Counted from the stretch's first letter, positions 25,957 through 33,553 are shown. The stretch is DNA of 33,631 nucleotides from Bacillota bacterium (GCA_022706785.1 JAKJBW010000022.1:1-33631); one strand, 5' to 3'. The notes: generated by a model not told the origin, from the sequence alone. Translations and numbers: made by a program.

Positions 25957-25976
25957 GTCGCCCCTTTTCCTCCGGT

Positions 25977-26600
25977 TTATTCGATGGTAAATTTAACGGC
26001 GCCCGCCACGCCGCTTGTCATGCCGTGCCTTGCCGGGTTTTGGGCGAGCGCTGCGCCAAGCGCGATACCAAACGCACGGAAAGCCGCTTCCCAGATGTGA
26101 TGCGCATTCTGACCCTTTTTCAGCTCAAGGTGCAGCGTGCAGCACGCGCCCTGGGCGAAGCCTTCAAGGAAGGTCACCAGATCCTCGCATTTCATGCCCT
26201 CGACCTCGTCCGGTATCGCAAGGCCCCCAAGGTCAATGTCGGCGTACGCACGGCTCTCGAAGCTGACCGCACATTCGGCCTTGGCCTCGTCAATGATACC
26301 CAGCCCGGCGCCGTAGCCGGCGACGCCCTCGTCGGTCATGGCCGATACATACTTGCCCACGGCCTTGCCAAGGCATATGCCGAGATCCTCGCAGATCACA
26401 TGCCCCAGCACAAATTCGTCCAGGCGCACATCGGTAGACACCAAAAACCCGCCGCGCCATACAATATGCTCAATCATGTGGCTTAAAAACGGCATGGGGG
26501 TTTTGATCCTGCTGCGGTAGTCCGCCGTGATGGGCGAAAAATCCAGGATCACCGTCATGTGCGATTCGGTTGTTTTTCTTTCTACCTTAATGGGTTTCAT
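25977..26600 (-). CDS. HisB-like (imidazoleglycerol-phosphate dehydratase) protein with an altered metal site
   Basis: A 207-residue protein of the IGP dehydratase fold. It retains RKTTES near the N-terminus, SHM (His41), DEA (about 104-106), SxR (about 115-117), LHL (His157) and NAHHIWEA (His167, His168, Glu171). However, the paired histidines of the family's HHTxED motif read HVICED (67-72), so the second metal-binding histidine is Val68. The usual GFFDHM is PFLSHM, and the following conserved HG is RG. The canonical enzyme removes water from imidazoleglycerol phosphate using two Mn ions. These changes suggest a paralogue with weaker or different activity. GGAGTG lies 7 nt upstream of the ATG. 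Confidence 0.85.
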   Translation of the reverse strand: MKPIKVERKTTESHMTVILDFSPITADYRSRIKTPMPFLSHMIEHIVWRGGFLVSTDVRLDEFVLGHVICEDLGICLGKAVGKYVSAMTDEGVAGYGAGLGIIDEAKAECAVSFESRAYADIDLGGLAIPDEVEGMKCEDLVTFLEGFAQGACCTLHLELKKGQNAHHIWEAAFRAFGIALGAALAQNPARHGMTSGVAGAVKFTIE

Positions 26601-26700
26601 GCGATCACTCCAATCTGCCGTACAAAGCTGGCAAATAGTTATTTTTTGATTTATAGTAAGCTGGCCCCATCAGGCCGCTGCTTGTCCTTTCGCAAGCCCT

Positions 26701-27993
26701 CTATTTCCTCTCGCGCACAGCCAGCGCGTGTGTGTCAAAGCCTTCCGCGGTTGCCAGGATATCGGCCGCCTCACGAACACGCTCAAAACCCTGCTTTGAA
26801 GCGTAGCCAATGGAGGAACGCTTTAAAAAGTCGAATACCGAAACACTGGAATACGTCTTCGCAAAGCCGCCTGTGGGTAGAATGGCGTTTGGTCCCAAAA
26901 GAAAGTTGCAAAGGGTGATAGGGGTATATTCCCCAAGCAAAATCTCACCGGCGTTTTTGATGCCGGGCAGAATATCAAAAGGATTTTTACACATAACTTC
27001 CATATGCTCTGGCGCATATTCGTTGACAAAATCAATGGATTGCTCAAGCGAATCGGTTATAATGACGCCGCCGTAAGCGGAAAAATTGGTTTTGATAAAT
27101 TCCCGCCGCTTTTCACTGATCTTGGCAAGCTGGCCCTCCACAATGGGCAAAACCCTCTGTACCAGCTCGGCGCTGTGGGTCACTAAGAGCGCGGCCGAAT
27201 CGGGGCCGTGCTCCGCCTCAATCATCCAGTCAAGCGCCACCTTATGCGGGTCGGCATGCTCGTCGGCCAAAATAATCGCTTCACTCGGCCCGGCAGGCAG
27301 GCCTGCGTCTATGTGATTGGCAAGCACGCGTTTCGCCGCCGTGGCGTAGCTGTTGCCGGGGCCTATGATCTTGTGGCATTTGGGTATGGACTGTGTGCCA
27401 TAGGCCACAGCCGCCACTGCCTGGATACCGCCCACCTTGTAAATTTCGTCTATCCCTATGATCTTTGCGGCCGCTGAAATCGCGTCGTCGATTTCGCCTT
27501 TTTCGTTGGGCGGCGTGACAACCACGATCTTGGGCACCTTTGCCGTTTTGGCGGGAATGCCCAGCATCAAAAGCACAGAAGGAAAGCTGCCCTTGCCGCG
27601 CGGCACATACAGACATACATCCACGATAGGGGTCGTCTTTTCGCCCACCATCAGGCCTTCATCCACCGTAGTGAACCACATCTCCTCAGGAAGCTGCTTT
27701 TCGTGGAAGTCGCGTATATTCCCGGCCGCGTACCGGATCGCATCGCGCACCTTTTGCTCGCAGCGCGCATACCCGCGCTCGATTTCGGCCGGCGTCACCC
27801 TCATGGTATCCGCGGTAAGGCTGACACGGTCGAATTTGGCGGTGTATTCGATGACCGCCGCGTCGCCGCGCAGCGCTATATCGTCCGACACTGCCTTTGC
27901 AAGCGTCATCTGCTCTGAAATGTCGGTTTCCGCACGCGCCATTATCTGTTTTTTCTTTTGCTCGGTAAGCTCCGCCAGCCTGAAAATATTCAT
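26701..27993 (-). CDS. HisD-like (histidinol dehydrogenase family) protein with altered zinc-site residues
   Basis: A 430-residue NAD-dependent dehydrogenase-like protein covering the full HisD length. The nucleotide and substrate regions are recognisable: VDVCLYVPRGKG, IGPGNSYATAAKRVL, DAGLPAGPSEAIILAD and NEYAPEHME. By alignment with E. coli HisD, zinc ligands Gln259, His262, Asp360 and His419 correspond to Glu259, His262, Asn363 and His422, and substrate-binding His367 corresponds to Ala370 (NFLLGPNAILPTGG). Catalytic Glu-His of APEH are kept. Such changes mark a paralogue rather than a routine histidine enzyme. The ATG at 27993 fits AAAAGGA 9 nt upstream; the in-frame ATG at 28002 would abut that site. 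It is the first gene of the operon. Confidence 0.87.
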   Translation of the reverse strand: MNIFRLAELTEQKKKQIMARAETDISEQMTLAKAVSDDIALRGDAAVIEYTAKFDRVSLTADTMRVTPAEIERGYARCEQKVRDAIRYAAGNIRDFHEKQLPEEMWFTTVDEGLMVGEKTTPIVDVCLYVPRGKGSFPSVLLMLGIPAKTAKVPKIVVVTPPNEKGEIDDAISAAAKIIGIDEIYKVGGIQAVAAVAYGTQSIPKCHKIIGPGNSYATAAKRVLANHIDAGLPAGPSEAIILADEHADPHKVALDWMIEAEHGPDSAALLVTHSAELVQRVLPIVEGQLAKISEKRREFIKTNFSAYGGVIITDSLEQSIDFVNEYAPEHMEVMCKNPFDILPGIKNAGEILLGEYTPITLCNFLLGPNAILPTGGFAKTYSSVSVFDFLKRSSIGYASKQGFERVREAADILATAEGFDTHALAVRERK

Positions 27994-28057
27994 TATTATC
28001 ATCCTTTTACGCATTTGTGGAAAGTAAAATAAAGGCATATGTTTTATGCACAGATAT

Positions 28058-28086
28058 AATATACCATTTTTTCCGCTGCGGCGCAA
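28058..28086 (-). promoter_or_regulatory. Promoter of the HisD/HisB-like operon
   Basis: On the minus strand, TTGCGC (28081-28086), a 17-bp spacer and TGGTATATT with an extended -10 (TATATT at 28058-28063). It lies 65 bp upstream of the HisD-like ATG. No T-box or histidine-attenuator leader is visible in the short leader, which argues against classical histidine control. Confidence 0.55.
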
Positions 28087-28245
28087 GCGCATTTTTCAGT
28101 GCGGCGACGCGGCCTGTGCATGAAAAAACCCAAACCCTGCTTTCTTTTTTCGACGATAGATCTACACGGTAAATGAGAAAAAAAGAATTGGCGCTTGCCG
28201 GCGGGCGTGCCCGAAAGGGCGCCCTTGGGGCCGCCATGCTTCCCT

Positions 28246-28269
28246 CCCCCTGCCGCCGGCGGCAGGGGG
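28246..28269. repeat. Perfect 24-bp GC palindrome
   Basis: CCCCCTGCCGCC followed by its exact complement, inside a GC-rich gene-free stretch (28090-28400) that also has a CCGAAAGGGC hairpin near 28210. No gene is supported between 28003 and 28408. Confidence 0.75.
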
Positions 28270-28302
28270 CTTGCTTCCCCCTTGTGGAAACAATGCCGAA
28301 GC

Positions 28303-28331
28303 AAAAGCCCCTGCAGGGGCTTTTTGTTTTG
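28303..28331. terminator. Bidirectional Rho-independent terminator
   Basis: AAAAGCCCC (28303-28311), a TGCA loop and GGGGCTTTT followed by TGTTTTG on the plus strand. On the minus strand the stem is followed by TTTTGCTT. It can end transcription of the small gene at 28409 (minus) or of read-through from the left. Confidence 0.8.
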
Positions 28332-28408
28332 TCTAAAACGAACGCGAAACAGGCGCCTGTTAAATAGCGAATGCGCGTGCCGGGCGTTTGCTTCATATTA
28401 TATTTAGG

Positions 28409-28618
28409 TTATATGTTGCCGCACAGCGCGATCTGATTTTTTATATCAGCATAAAGCATTAGCCCATCGGTTTCATATACCCTTATAATGTCGCAGAGTT
28501 CCTCCATCCCCGGACAAATATCCGAAAACACGCTCCTTTTGCCATTCCAGAAATTTTTGTTAAATAAGAGCGTATTGCCGATTTCAAGTATGGCGACATA
28601 AAAAACATCCGACTCCAC
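28409..28618 (-). CDS. Small gene of unknown function, possibly the 3' remnant of a larger gene
   Basis: A 69-residue product beginning VESDVFYVAILEIGNTLLFN and ending YADIKNQIALCGNI. I do not recognise it. The base composition matches the chromosomal side rather than the AT-rich island that starts just beyond. The same frame stays open upstream to 28645, reading IGTQIQDL before the GTG, so it may be the tail of a gene cut by the island junction. A weak AGGA sits 4 nt before the GTG. The terminator at 28303-28331 suits its 3' end. Confidence 0.45.
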   Translation of the reverse strand: MESDVFYVAILEIGNTLLFNKNFWNGKRSVFSDICPGMEELCDIIRVYETDGLMLYADIKNQIALCGNI

Positions 28619-28645
28619 CAGATCCTGAATTTGGGTGCCGATTGA

Positions 28646-29160
28646 TTATTTGACTTTATACTGAATTATATTAAGTTATTCAATTCCGCTTGTACCATGG
28701 GTTTAGAACACTTTTTAACACCTAATGCCTAACAAACCCCAATGCATCAATATTCTAAAACTTTTATGAAAGTGTTAGAAAGGTGTTAGAAACAGAAACA
28801 CTAGAACTGTTACATTACCTTAGATAAGCAAGATAAATAGTCCGTTTATTGTAATCAATTTAATAACATTAAATCTATATATAAGCACATTTTATGAGTG
28901 TATTTATATATTGGTTTAATTCGTGTATGTTAATTTCAGTACCCCTCTATCCCTCTTTGTATTCCATTATCTATACCCTTAAAACATATCAAAATATCCA
29001 TTCTTTTTATGCTAGAATCCATTTTCATATCATGCCCATACAAACCCACCATAATAATATAATGTGCTTAGAAAACTATAGAATGAATAATATGCTTATA
29101 GATTAGCCAGTATAACATTGGCTTTTGTCAAATAATTTGAATAGTTAGTTATGAAATCTT
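28646..29160. other. AT-rich gene-free stretch at the island edge
   Basis: Composition changes sharply here to AT-rich. There is no gene with a ribosome binding site. It contains repeated GTGTTAGAAA units (listed separately). The rest, about 28850-29160, shows nothing recognisable beyond poly-A/T runs. Confidence 0.5.
28707..28792. repeat. Iteron-like GTGTTAGAAA repeats in two orientations
   Basis: GTGTTAGAAA occurs at 28772-28781 and 28783-28792 with an 11-bp period. A diverged inverted pair (AACACTTTTTAACACCT) lies at 28707-28723. An 11-bp spacing places the sites on one DNA face, which suggests an operator or origin-type protein-binding site. Confidence 0.5.
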
Positions 29161-29538
29161 TCATTTTTTAAATTTAGAATATAGTTTTTTCAGCTCTATA
29201 TATAAATCTAACTGCTTATTAAGTTGCATAAGCTGATTTTCTTTAAAATTATTTATTATATTAAAACTCTCCTTATTTGTAATAGTGGATATACTTGAAA
29301 GGCTCAAAATATCCATATAATAATCATATAGTTTACGCTCAGTAAATGTATCCCATGGTTTATTATTTGATAACTCTTGCATATCATAAAAATAATTAGT
29401 AATTCTATCATAGTCAACAATAAATTCAGAAGTTTCTTTTCTTCCGTTTCTTCCAGTTAGTATATATCTTTGTTTATCATCAATTATGTAAAATAATTTA
29501 TCTAGATTTTCCAACTTGTGTTTTATTTCACTATTCAA
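29161..29538 (-). CDS. Hypothetical protein, 125 residues
   Basis: Not recognised. It is a charged, tyrosine-rich, helical-looking cytoplasmic protein with IDDKQRYILTGRNGRKETSE near residue 19 and a Lys-rich coiled C-terminus (NKQLDLYIELKKLYSKFKK). TTG start with AGAGGTGA 7 nt upstream is convincing. It follows the 64-residue gene by 12 nt, forming a two-gene unit. AT-rich codon use marks it as part of the island. An immunity or toxin-partner role is conceivable from the small paired layout, but nothing in the sequence shows it. Confidence 0.65.
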   Translation of the reverse strand: MNSEIKHKLENLDKLFYIIDDKQRYILTGRNGRKETSEFIVDYDRITNYFYDMQELSNNKPWDTFTERKLYDYYMDILSLSSISTITNKESFNIINNFKENQLMQLNKQLDLYIELKKLYSKFKK

Positions 29539-29550
29539 CTTTGTTCACCT

Positions 29551-29745
29551 CTATATATTTATTTTTATACAATCACCAATCTCACCAAATTTTGACCAAT
29601 CCTTTTGTAAAACATGATTTGGTTTATTCTGTAGAAATTCTATTATGTAATCTCTGATTTTGCATTGCGGAGCTATTATCATAACTGAATCTATTATTTG
29701 ACCGTTGTTTTCCCATGTTATTTTTGCATTTATATTTTCATCCAT
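29551..29745 (-). CDS. Hypothetical protein, 64 residues
   Basis: Not recognised. It begins MDENINAKITWENNGQIIDS and contains DYIIEFLQNKPNH. The GAGGCAAG ribosome binding site lies about 5 nt before the ATG. It is the first gene of a two-gene unit with the 125-residue protein. Immediately upstream, in the opposite direction, lies a truncated ParB-like remnant, so a rearrangement joined the two. Confidence 0.6.
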   Translation of the reverse strand: MDENINAKITWENNGQIIDSVMIIAPQCKIRDYIIEFLQNKPNHVLQKDWSKFGEIGDCIKINI

Positions 29746-29810
29746 ATTTTCTTGCCTCGCTTTTGTTTTTTTATCCTAATTATATATATAACATAAAAAT
29801 ATGTCAATAC

Positions 29811-30146
29811 ATAGCCGATGGACATAATAGATATGCTATTTGTCAAAAACATAAAATTCCATTTGAAACAATTCCATTAGCATTTAAAGACAAATCAGAA
29901 GTAATGCGTTGGATGATTGACGGACAACTGGGCAGACGGAACTTAACCCCTATTCAGCGTGTGGCTGTAGCCGAGAAGTATAGGAGTGTATTTGAGGATA
30001 AGGCTAAGGAGAATTTGAGCGTAGCAGGTCAAAGTTATTCACCAAAAGAAGGTTCGGCAAATTTGCCAAAGGTTGATACTAGAACAGACACACGCAAAGA
30101 ACTATCTAAACTCGCTGGTGTTGGAGAACATATCATTTCAGTCTAA
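29811..30146 (+). pseudogene. Truncated ParB-like protein fragment of a mobile element
   Basis: The reading frame from 29811 gives IADGHNRYAICQKHKIPFE, then MIDGQLGRRNLTPIQRVAVA and TDTRKELSKLAGVGEHIISV. This is the middle of ParB/Spo0J-N-like proteins of phages and integrative elements, which recognise DNA with the RRNL-type and TxxELAKxAGV motifs. The start is missing: upstream codons are unrelated AT-rich sequence overlapping the opposite-strand gene. The end stops right after the helix-turn-helix GVGEHIISV, without the usual C-terminal tail. It is therefore a gene remnant, probably not functional. Confidence 0.8.
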
Positions 30147-30232
30147 AATTCAATGTAATTTCTTTATTAAATTAGTGAAACTATGCTGGGCAATATGTTT
30201 ACCTAGGAATAGGAATTTTTAGATGCTGGATA

Positions 30233-30261
30233 TTGACTTTTGCTATACTATGTATTATAAT
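30233..30261 (+). promoter_or_regulatory. Consensus promoter of a putative small RNA
   Basis: TTGACT (30233-30238), exactly 17 bp, TATAAT (30256-30261). It is the best sigma-A promoter in the window and has no gene behind it. Confidence 0.75.
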
Positions 30262-30267
30262 TATTCT

Positions 30268-30336
30268 TGTCTAGTTATAATAATTATAATTGTTGAGTGA
30301 AAAGCATTGACCGTCAGCGTGTTGGTGCTTTTTCTC
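30268..30336 (+). ncRNA. Putative ~70-nt small RNA
   Basis: Starts about 7 nt after the -10 element and ends at a terminator: AAAAGCATTGAC (30301-30312) pairs with GTTGGTGCTTTT (30322-30333) with wobble pairs, followed by T-rich sequence. No ORF or ribosome binding site fits inside. It could be an element-encoded regulatory RNA. The exact start and target are unknown. Confidence 0.5.
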
Positions 30337-30541
30337 TTTTGCTTTTTGCTGGCAACAACTATCTGTTTTAAGACACTTTCTAATGCTGGGTATATAAACA
30401 TACTACCGACATATAAAAGCTTGTCAAAAAGGCTTTCAAACGCGCAGGAATATCGTAAAATAAAAAGGCAAGATTGAGTTGCTACGTCTGTAAATTAATG
30501 AAATAGAAAGAAAATTTACATTGTCCCTTGTCTTATTTTTA

Positions 30542-31087
30542 TCATTTGGGATTTGTATAGGCAAAATATGCTTCAATAAAAGAATTCTTAAGGTTAATAA
30601 AGAAATCTTCATCTTTGCTATTGGTGGTATTGGCTGCCATTTCAAGTTCTTTACCTGCTAGGATTTTATTGGTTTTTATTATATATAGTAATAATTTTAA
30701 TTGTTTGTTATCTTCATAATTCAAACTGTAATTACTTAAAAATTCTTGTTCTTTTTTAAACGTATTAGATAATTTTAATGTTTTATAATGTTTTTTATCG
30801 CTACTATTATAAGCGTTCACCAATTCATTATAATAAATAATTATTGAAGGGTATAATTTTTCGAAATTTTCCGCTTTTGAAAATTCATTATAGAAATTTT
30901 GTTTATAAACAGACGTGATAGAACTAAACCAATTATCTGCAAAATTTTTATCACTATTATTACAACCAGTAAATATAAATAAAAATGTCACTATTATAGA
31001 AACAATTGATGTGTATTTATAAATAAATGTATAAGATGATCTGTTAGCAGAATAAACATTTGAGTTTTTTCTAATTCCATCTGACAT
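30542..31087 (-). CDS. Hypothetical lipoprotein, 181 residues
   Basis: Not recognised. The polar N-terminal ~25 residues precede a hydrophobic helix ending LFIFTGCNN, where TGC is a lipobox, so it should be lipid-anchored on the outer membrane face. The mature region is helical and rich in Tyr, Asn and Lys (about 45-181), with two probable helices ending LKNSFIEAYFAYTNPK. AGGAGG lies about 8 nt before the ATG at 31087. The long N-terminal extension before the signal region is unusual for a lipoprotein. AT-rich composition marks island origin. Confidence 0.65.
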   Translation of the reverse strand: MSDGIRKNSNVYSANRSSYTFIYKYTSIVSIIVTFLFIFTGCNNSDKNFADNWFSSITSVYKQNFYNEFSKAENFEKLYPSIIIYYNELVNAYNSSDKKHYKTLKLSNTFKKEQEFLSNYSLNYEDNKQLKLLLYIIKTNKILAGKELEMAANTTNSKDEDFFINLKNSFIEAYFAYTNPK

Positions 31088-31134
31088 AATATAATCCTCC
31101 TGATTAATATTTATTTGTAATGTTATTTCGTTGT

Positions 31135-31755
31135 TTATCTTATTTGAGGAAGTATTTCATCTACATAATAGTCATATGGAATTACTGCGCCACCCATTAT
31201 CTCCTTGGGGAAATCTACTACTATTTTAGGGCATCCTGTTTTTGTGAACACCATTGTAAAAAATACTTTTTCTGTGGTTTGTTTTTCAATATCTTCTGCG
31301 CTATAATAAATGTATTGCGTATCATACTTTTCTTCTATGGTTATTTTTTTATCTAAAAATTTAGCCGTTATATAATAAACTCCGTCTTTATCTTGTAAAA
31401 AATATTGGCCCCTAAATTCTTCTTTACTTAAATCTTCATCAGAAGGTATGTGTTTATTTATTGGTTGTGTATCTGACACAGATTCACCATCCTTTGATAA
31501 TATTTCTACTTGCTGTTTTTTATCATTCCAATCTACTTTTATACCTAAAACTTCACCCATAGCCCTTAGTGGCAAATAAGCTCTCTCATTAATAGTTACT
31601 ACTGGCGCGTCAAACTCAACAACTCTCCCATCCACTGTTATTGGGAAACCCGCCTTTTCTGCAATATAAGTTTGTATTTCGTCCGCAAATGTAATTGTTG
31701 CTGTTGCAAGCGCGCCGATCAGTACGCCGATAAATAGTTGTTTGTATTTTTTCAT
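31135..31755 (-). CDS. Exported protein with a copper-amine-oxidase-N-type stalk domain
   Basis: A 206-residue exported protein. The signal sequence is about 1-24 (FIGVLIGALATATITFADEI). A stalk domain follows at about 30-90, with GFPITVDGRVVEFDAPVV, RAYLPLRAMGEVLGIKVDW and NDKKQQVEIL. This is a frequent cell-surface module in Clostridia, not an oxidase. The C-terminal ~110 residues (KFLDKKITIEEKYDTQYI, then FTKTGCPKIVVDFPKE) are unassigned. AAAGGGTGA lies about 6 nt before the ATG. It has its own promoter at 31788-31816. Confidence 0.85.
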   Translation of the reverse strand: MKKYKQLFIGVLIGALATATITFADEIQTYIAEKAGFPITVDGRVVEFDAPVVTINERAYLPLRAMGEVLGIKVDWNDKKQQVEILSKDGESVSDTQPINKHIPSDEDLSKEEFRGQYFLQDKDGVYYITAKFLDKKITIEEKYDTQYIYYSAEDIEKQTTEKVFFTMVFTKTGCPKIVVDFPKEIMGGAVIPYDYYVDEILPQIR

Positions 31756-31787
31756 GGTATATCACCCTTTCGCTTCAGTATATGGAT

Positions 31788-31816
31788 AATATACCCTATA
31801 CGACAAAAAATATCAA
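31788..31816 (-). promoter_or_regulatory. Promoter of the stalk-domain gene
   Basis: On the minus strand, TTGATA (31811-31816), a 17-bp spacer and TATATT (31788-31793). The -35 overlaps the last codons of the upstream Rha-family gene. Confidence 0.6.
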
Positions 31817-32481
31817 GCACTAAGGAGCGGCAAAAACGATAATTCTTTAATCACGCCGCATTTTGCCTTGCAGATTTGATATATTTCTTTATAAGGCGTT
31901 CCTTTGTCTGCCTCTATGGAAATAATATTCTCAATAGCGCGTTCAAGGAACTTGATCGTTTCCACATACGCCAAAGAGAGGTTGTCGCGCTGTCCGGCTT
32001 CTATACCTAAAACAGAATTAACAAGCTTGGAATAGGCAAGGTACAGTTTTTCGGGGTGTGCGCTTCCCTGTTCTTCCGCCAAAGGAATCAATTTTGTTAA
32101 TATGATATCTGTTTCATCCTGCCGCACTTGCTTTCCGGTAAGGCGTGCCTGTTGCCATTCCGCCGTTTGGCGTTCAAGAATAAAGCGGCGCATACGGTAA
32201 AATTCTTTTACCAAATCCAGCTTAAACCGTCTTACAACATCGTTGTTTTCAAGTAGGGTAATTAAATACGATGCTTGCGGCTCGTTTAAGTGATACACCT
32301 TTTGTTTTTGTCCGCTTTCTAAAGCTTGGATGTGATATCCAACCTTTCCGAGTTCCTCAAAATCAGCATAAAAGTCTCTTACCTTTCTTGTAATAGTGTG
32401 GTGCTGATTTCCTGCCCCTTCTGCGATTACTATGCTGTCCGTATAAATGTCGTCGTTTCTGATTGTTACCAATTCATTCAT
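31813..32481 (-). CDS. Rha-family phage regulatory protein
   Basis: A 222-residue protein of the phage Rha (pRha) family. It begins MNELVTIRNDDIYTDSIVIA, then HHTITRKVRDF and GQKQKVYHLNEPQASYLITL, matching the N-terminal Rha core (about 1-95). The C-terminal half carries QVRQDETDIILTKLIPLAEE and VLGIEAGQRDNLS. Rha proteins are phage regulators, some linked to growth arrest of hosts lacking integration host factor. The start at 32481 is fixed by GAGAGGAG about 8 nt upstream; in-frame codons further upstream have no ribosome binding site. It marks a prophage-type contribution to the island. Confidence 0.9.
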   Translation of the reverse strand: MNELVTIRNDDIYTDSIVIAEGAGNQHHTITRKVRDFYADFEELGKVGYHIQALESGQKQKVYHLNEPQASYLITLLENNDVVRRFKLDLVKEFYRMRRFILERQTAEWQQARLTGKQVRQDETDIILTKLIPLAEEQGSAHPEKLYLAYSKLVNSVLGIEAGQRDNLSLAYVETIKFLERAIENIISIEADKGTPYKEIYQICKAKCGVIKELSFLPLLSA

Positions 32482-32548
32482 TTGTAAAACTCCTCTCAAA
32501 ATAAAATGAGAGGCAGAGGCGTGTCTCACGACATGGCGTACCTCAATA

Positions 32549-32580
32549 TAAAAAGCGCCCTCGAATGAAAGCGCTTTTTA
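32549..32580. terminator. Terminator-like hairpin before the truncated integrase
   Basis: TAAAAAGCGC (32549-32558) with a perfect complement at 32571-32580, ending in T5 on the plus strand and A/T-rich on both sides. It stands between two divergent genes, an odd place for a terminator, and probably belonged to a lost upstream gene. Confidence 0.65.
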
Positions 32581-32593
32581 ATGTAATATTATT

Positions 32594-33553
32594 TTGTTAT
32601 CCCAATTCAATATACCCTACATAAGCTATCACGCCACGAAAAAAGAAGCTGTGCAAGCCCTCGCTAAAGAACAAATACAGCCGACAAGCCCCAAGGCTAA
32701 TATCGCATTTAAGGAATTGTACGACGAATGGAAAGGAACACCCTCGTTTACGGGCATAAGCAAGCAAACGCAGGACAATTATGTTGCGGCATTTAAGCAT
32801 TTATCACCGTTGCACGGCAAAACGTTTACTGCCATAAGAGCAGGGCATATACAGACACTGATAGATGGGCTTGTATCTGTCGACAAGAAGGGCAACTCAA
32901 AGCCTCTGTCGCGGTCTACGAAAGACAAGGTAAAATTGCTTTGCGGTTTACTCTATAAATACGCCATGCAGAACGATATTTGCAACAAAAATTATGCCGA
33001 ATTTGTAAAGTTGCAAAAGGAAGAAAGGAAAGAAAAAGAAATATTCACGGATCTTGAAATCAAAACGCTTGAGAACAACCGTGGCTTGCCATATGTGGAC
33101 ACTATATTGATTTTGGTATATACAGGCTTGCGCATAAGCGAACTGCTAGAATTGACTAAGTTTGCGGTTGATTTAAAGGCCATGACAATTACAGGCGGCT
33201 TGAAAACGGACGCAGGCAAGAATAGGGTTGCGCCTATACACCCTAAGGCGTTGCCGTACATAAGGCAATGGTATAATAACGCAACGGACAGGCTAATTTT
33301 CAAGGGCGATAATGAGCCTGTAACGGCAAATTATTATCGCAAATACATCTACTACCCCATACTAGAGAAGCTAGGCATAGAGCGCAAAACACCCCACGCG
33401 ACGCGCCACACATGCGCCACCCTGTTAGCGCGGGCAGGAGCAGATACAAACGCCATAAAAATGATACTAGGGCATACCGACTATGCGTTTACGGCAGACA
33501 CATACACCCATGCGGATATCGGATTTTTGGCGGCCGAAATAAGCAAGATATAG
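32594..33553 (+). CDS. Tyrosine integrase of an integrative element, 5'-truncated
   Basis: A 319-residue phage-type integrase. The SAM-like core-binding domain (about 36-145, FKELYDEWKGTPSFTGISKQ) and the catalytic domain (about 155-315) are intact, with Arg in YTGLRISELLELT, Lys in GGLKTDAGKNRVAPI, His-x-x-Arg in PHATRHTCATLL, His in LGHTDYAFTADTY and Tyr within TYTH. Relatives carry an N-terminal arm-binding domain that ends in a TKKEAxxALA linker; here only YHATKKEAVQALA remains near residue 13. The only starts are a TTG at 32594 with no ribosome binding site, and an in-frame TAA sits at 32579. The domain has been lost, so integration and excision activity are doubtful. Confidence 0.85.
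   Translation: MLSQFNIPYISYHATKKEAVQALAKEQIQPTSPKANIAFKELYDEWKGTPSFTGISKQTQDNYVAAFKHLSPLHGKTFTAIRAGHIQTLIDGLVSVDKKGNSKPLSRSTKDKVKLLCGLLYKYAMQNDICNKNYAEFVKLQKEERKEKEIFTDLEIKTLENNRGLPYVDTILILVYTGLRISELLELTKFAVDLKAMTITGGLKTDAGKNRVAPIHPKALPYIRQWYNNATDRLIFKGDNEPVTANYYRKYIYYPILEKLGIERKTPHATRHTCATLLARAGADTNAIKMILGHTDYAFTADTYTHADIGFLAAEISKI

Larger units (their letters stand above)
30147..30541 (+). other. Gene-free stretch with a small-RNA unit and a short coding remnant
   Basis: It contains the promoter/terminator unit at 30233-30336. Between about 30417 and 30460 a short open frame reads KLVKKAFKRAGIS and ends in TAA, with protein-like codons but no start, probably a further gene remnant. Nothing else is recognised. 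Confidence 0.4.

Noticed and set aside
25977..27993. Ordinary histidine biosynthesis operon
   Set aside because: HisA, HisC, HisF, HisG, HisH and HisI are absent, and both HisB and HisD show substitutions at key residues; this is kept as an alternative, not the main call.
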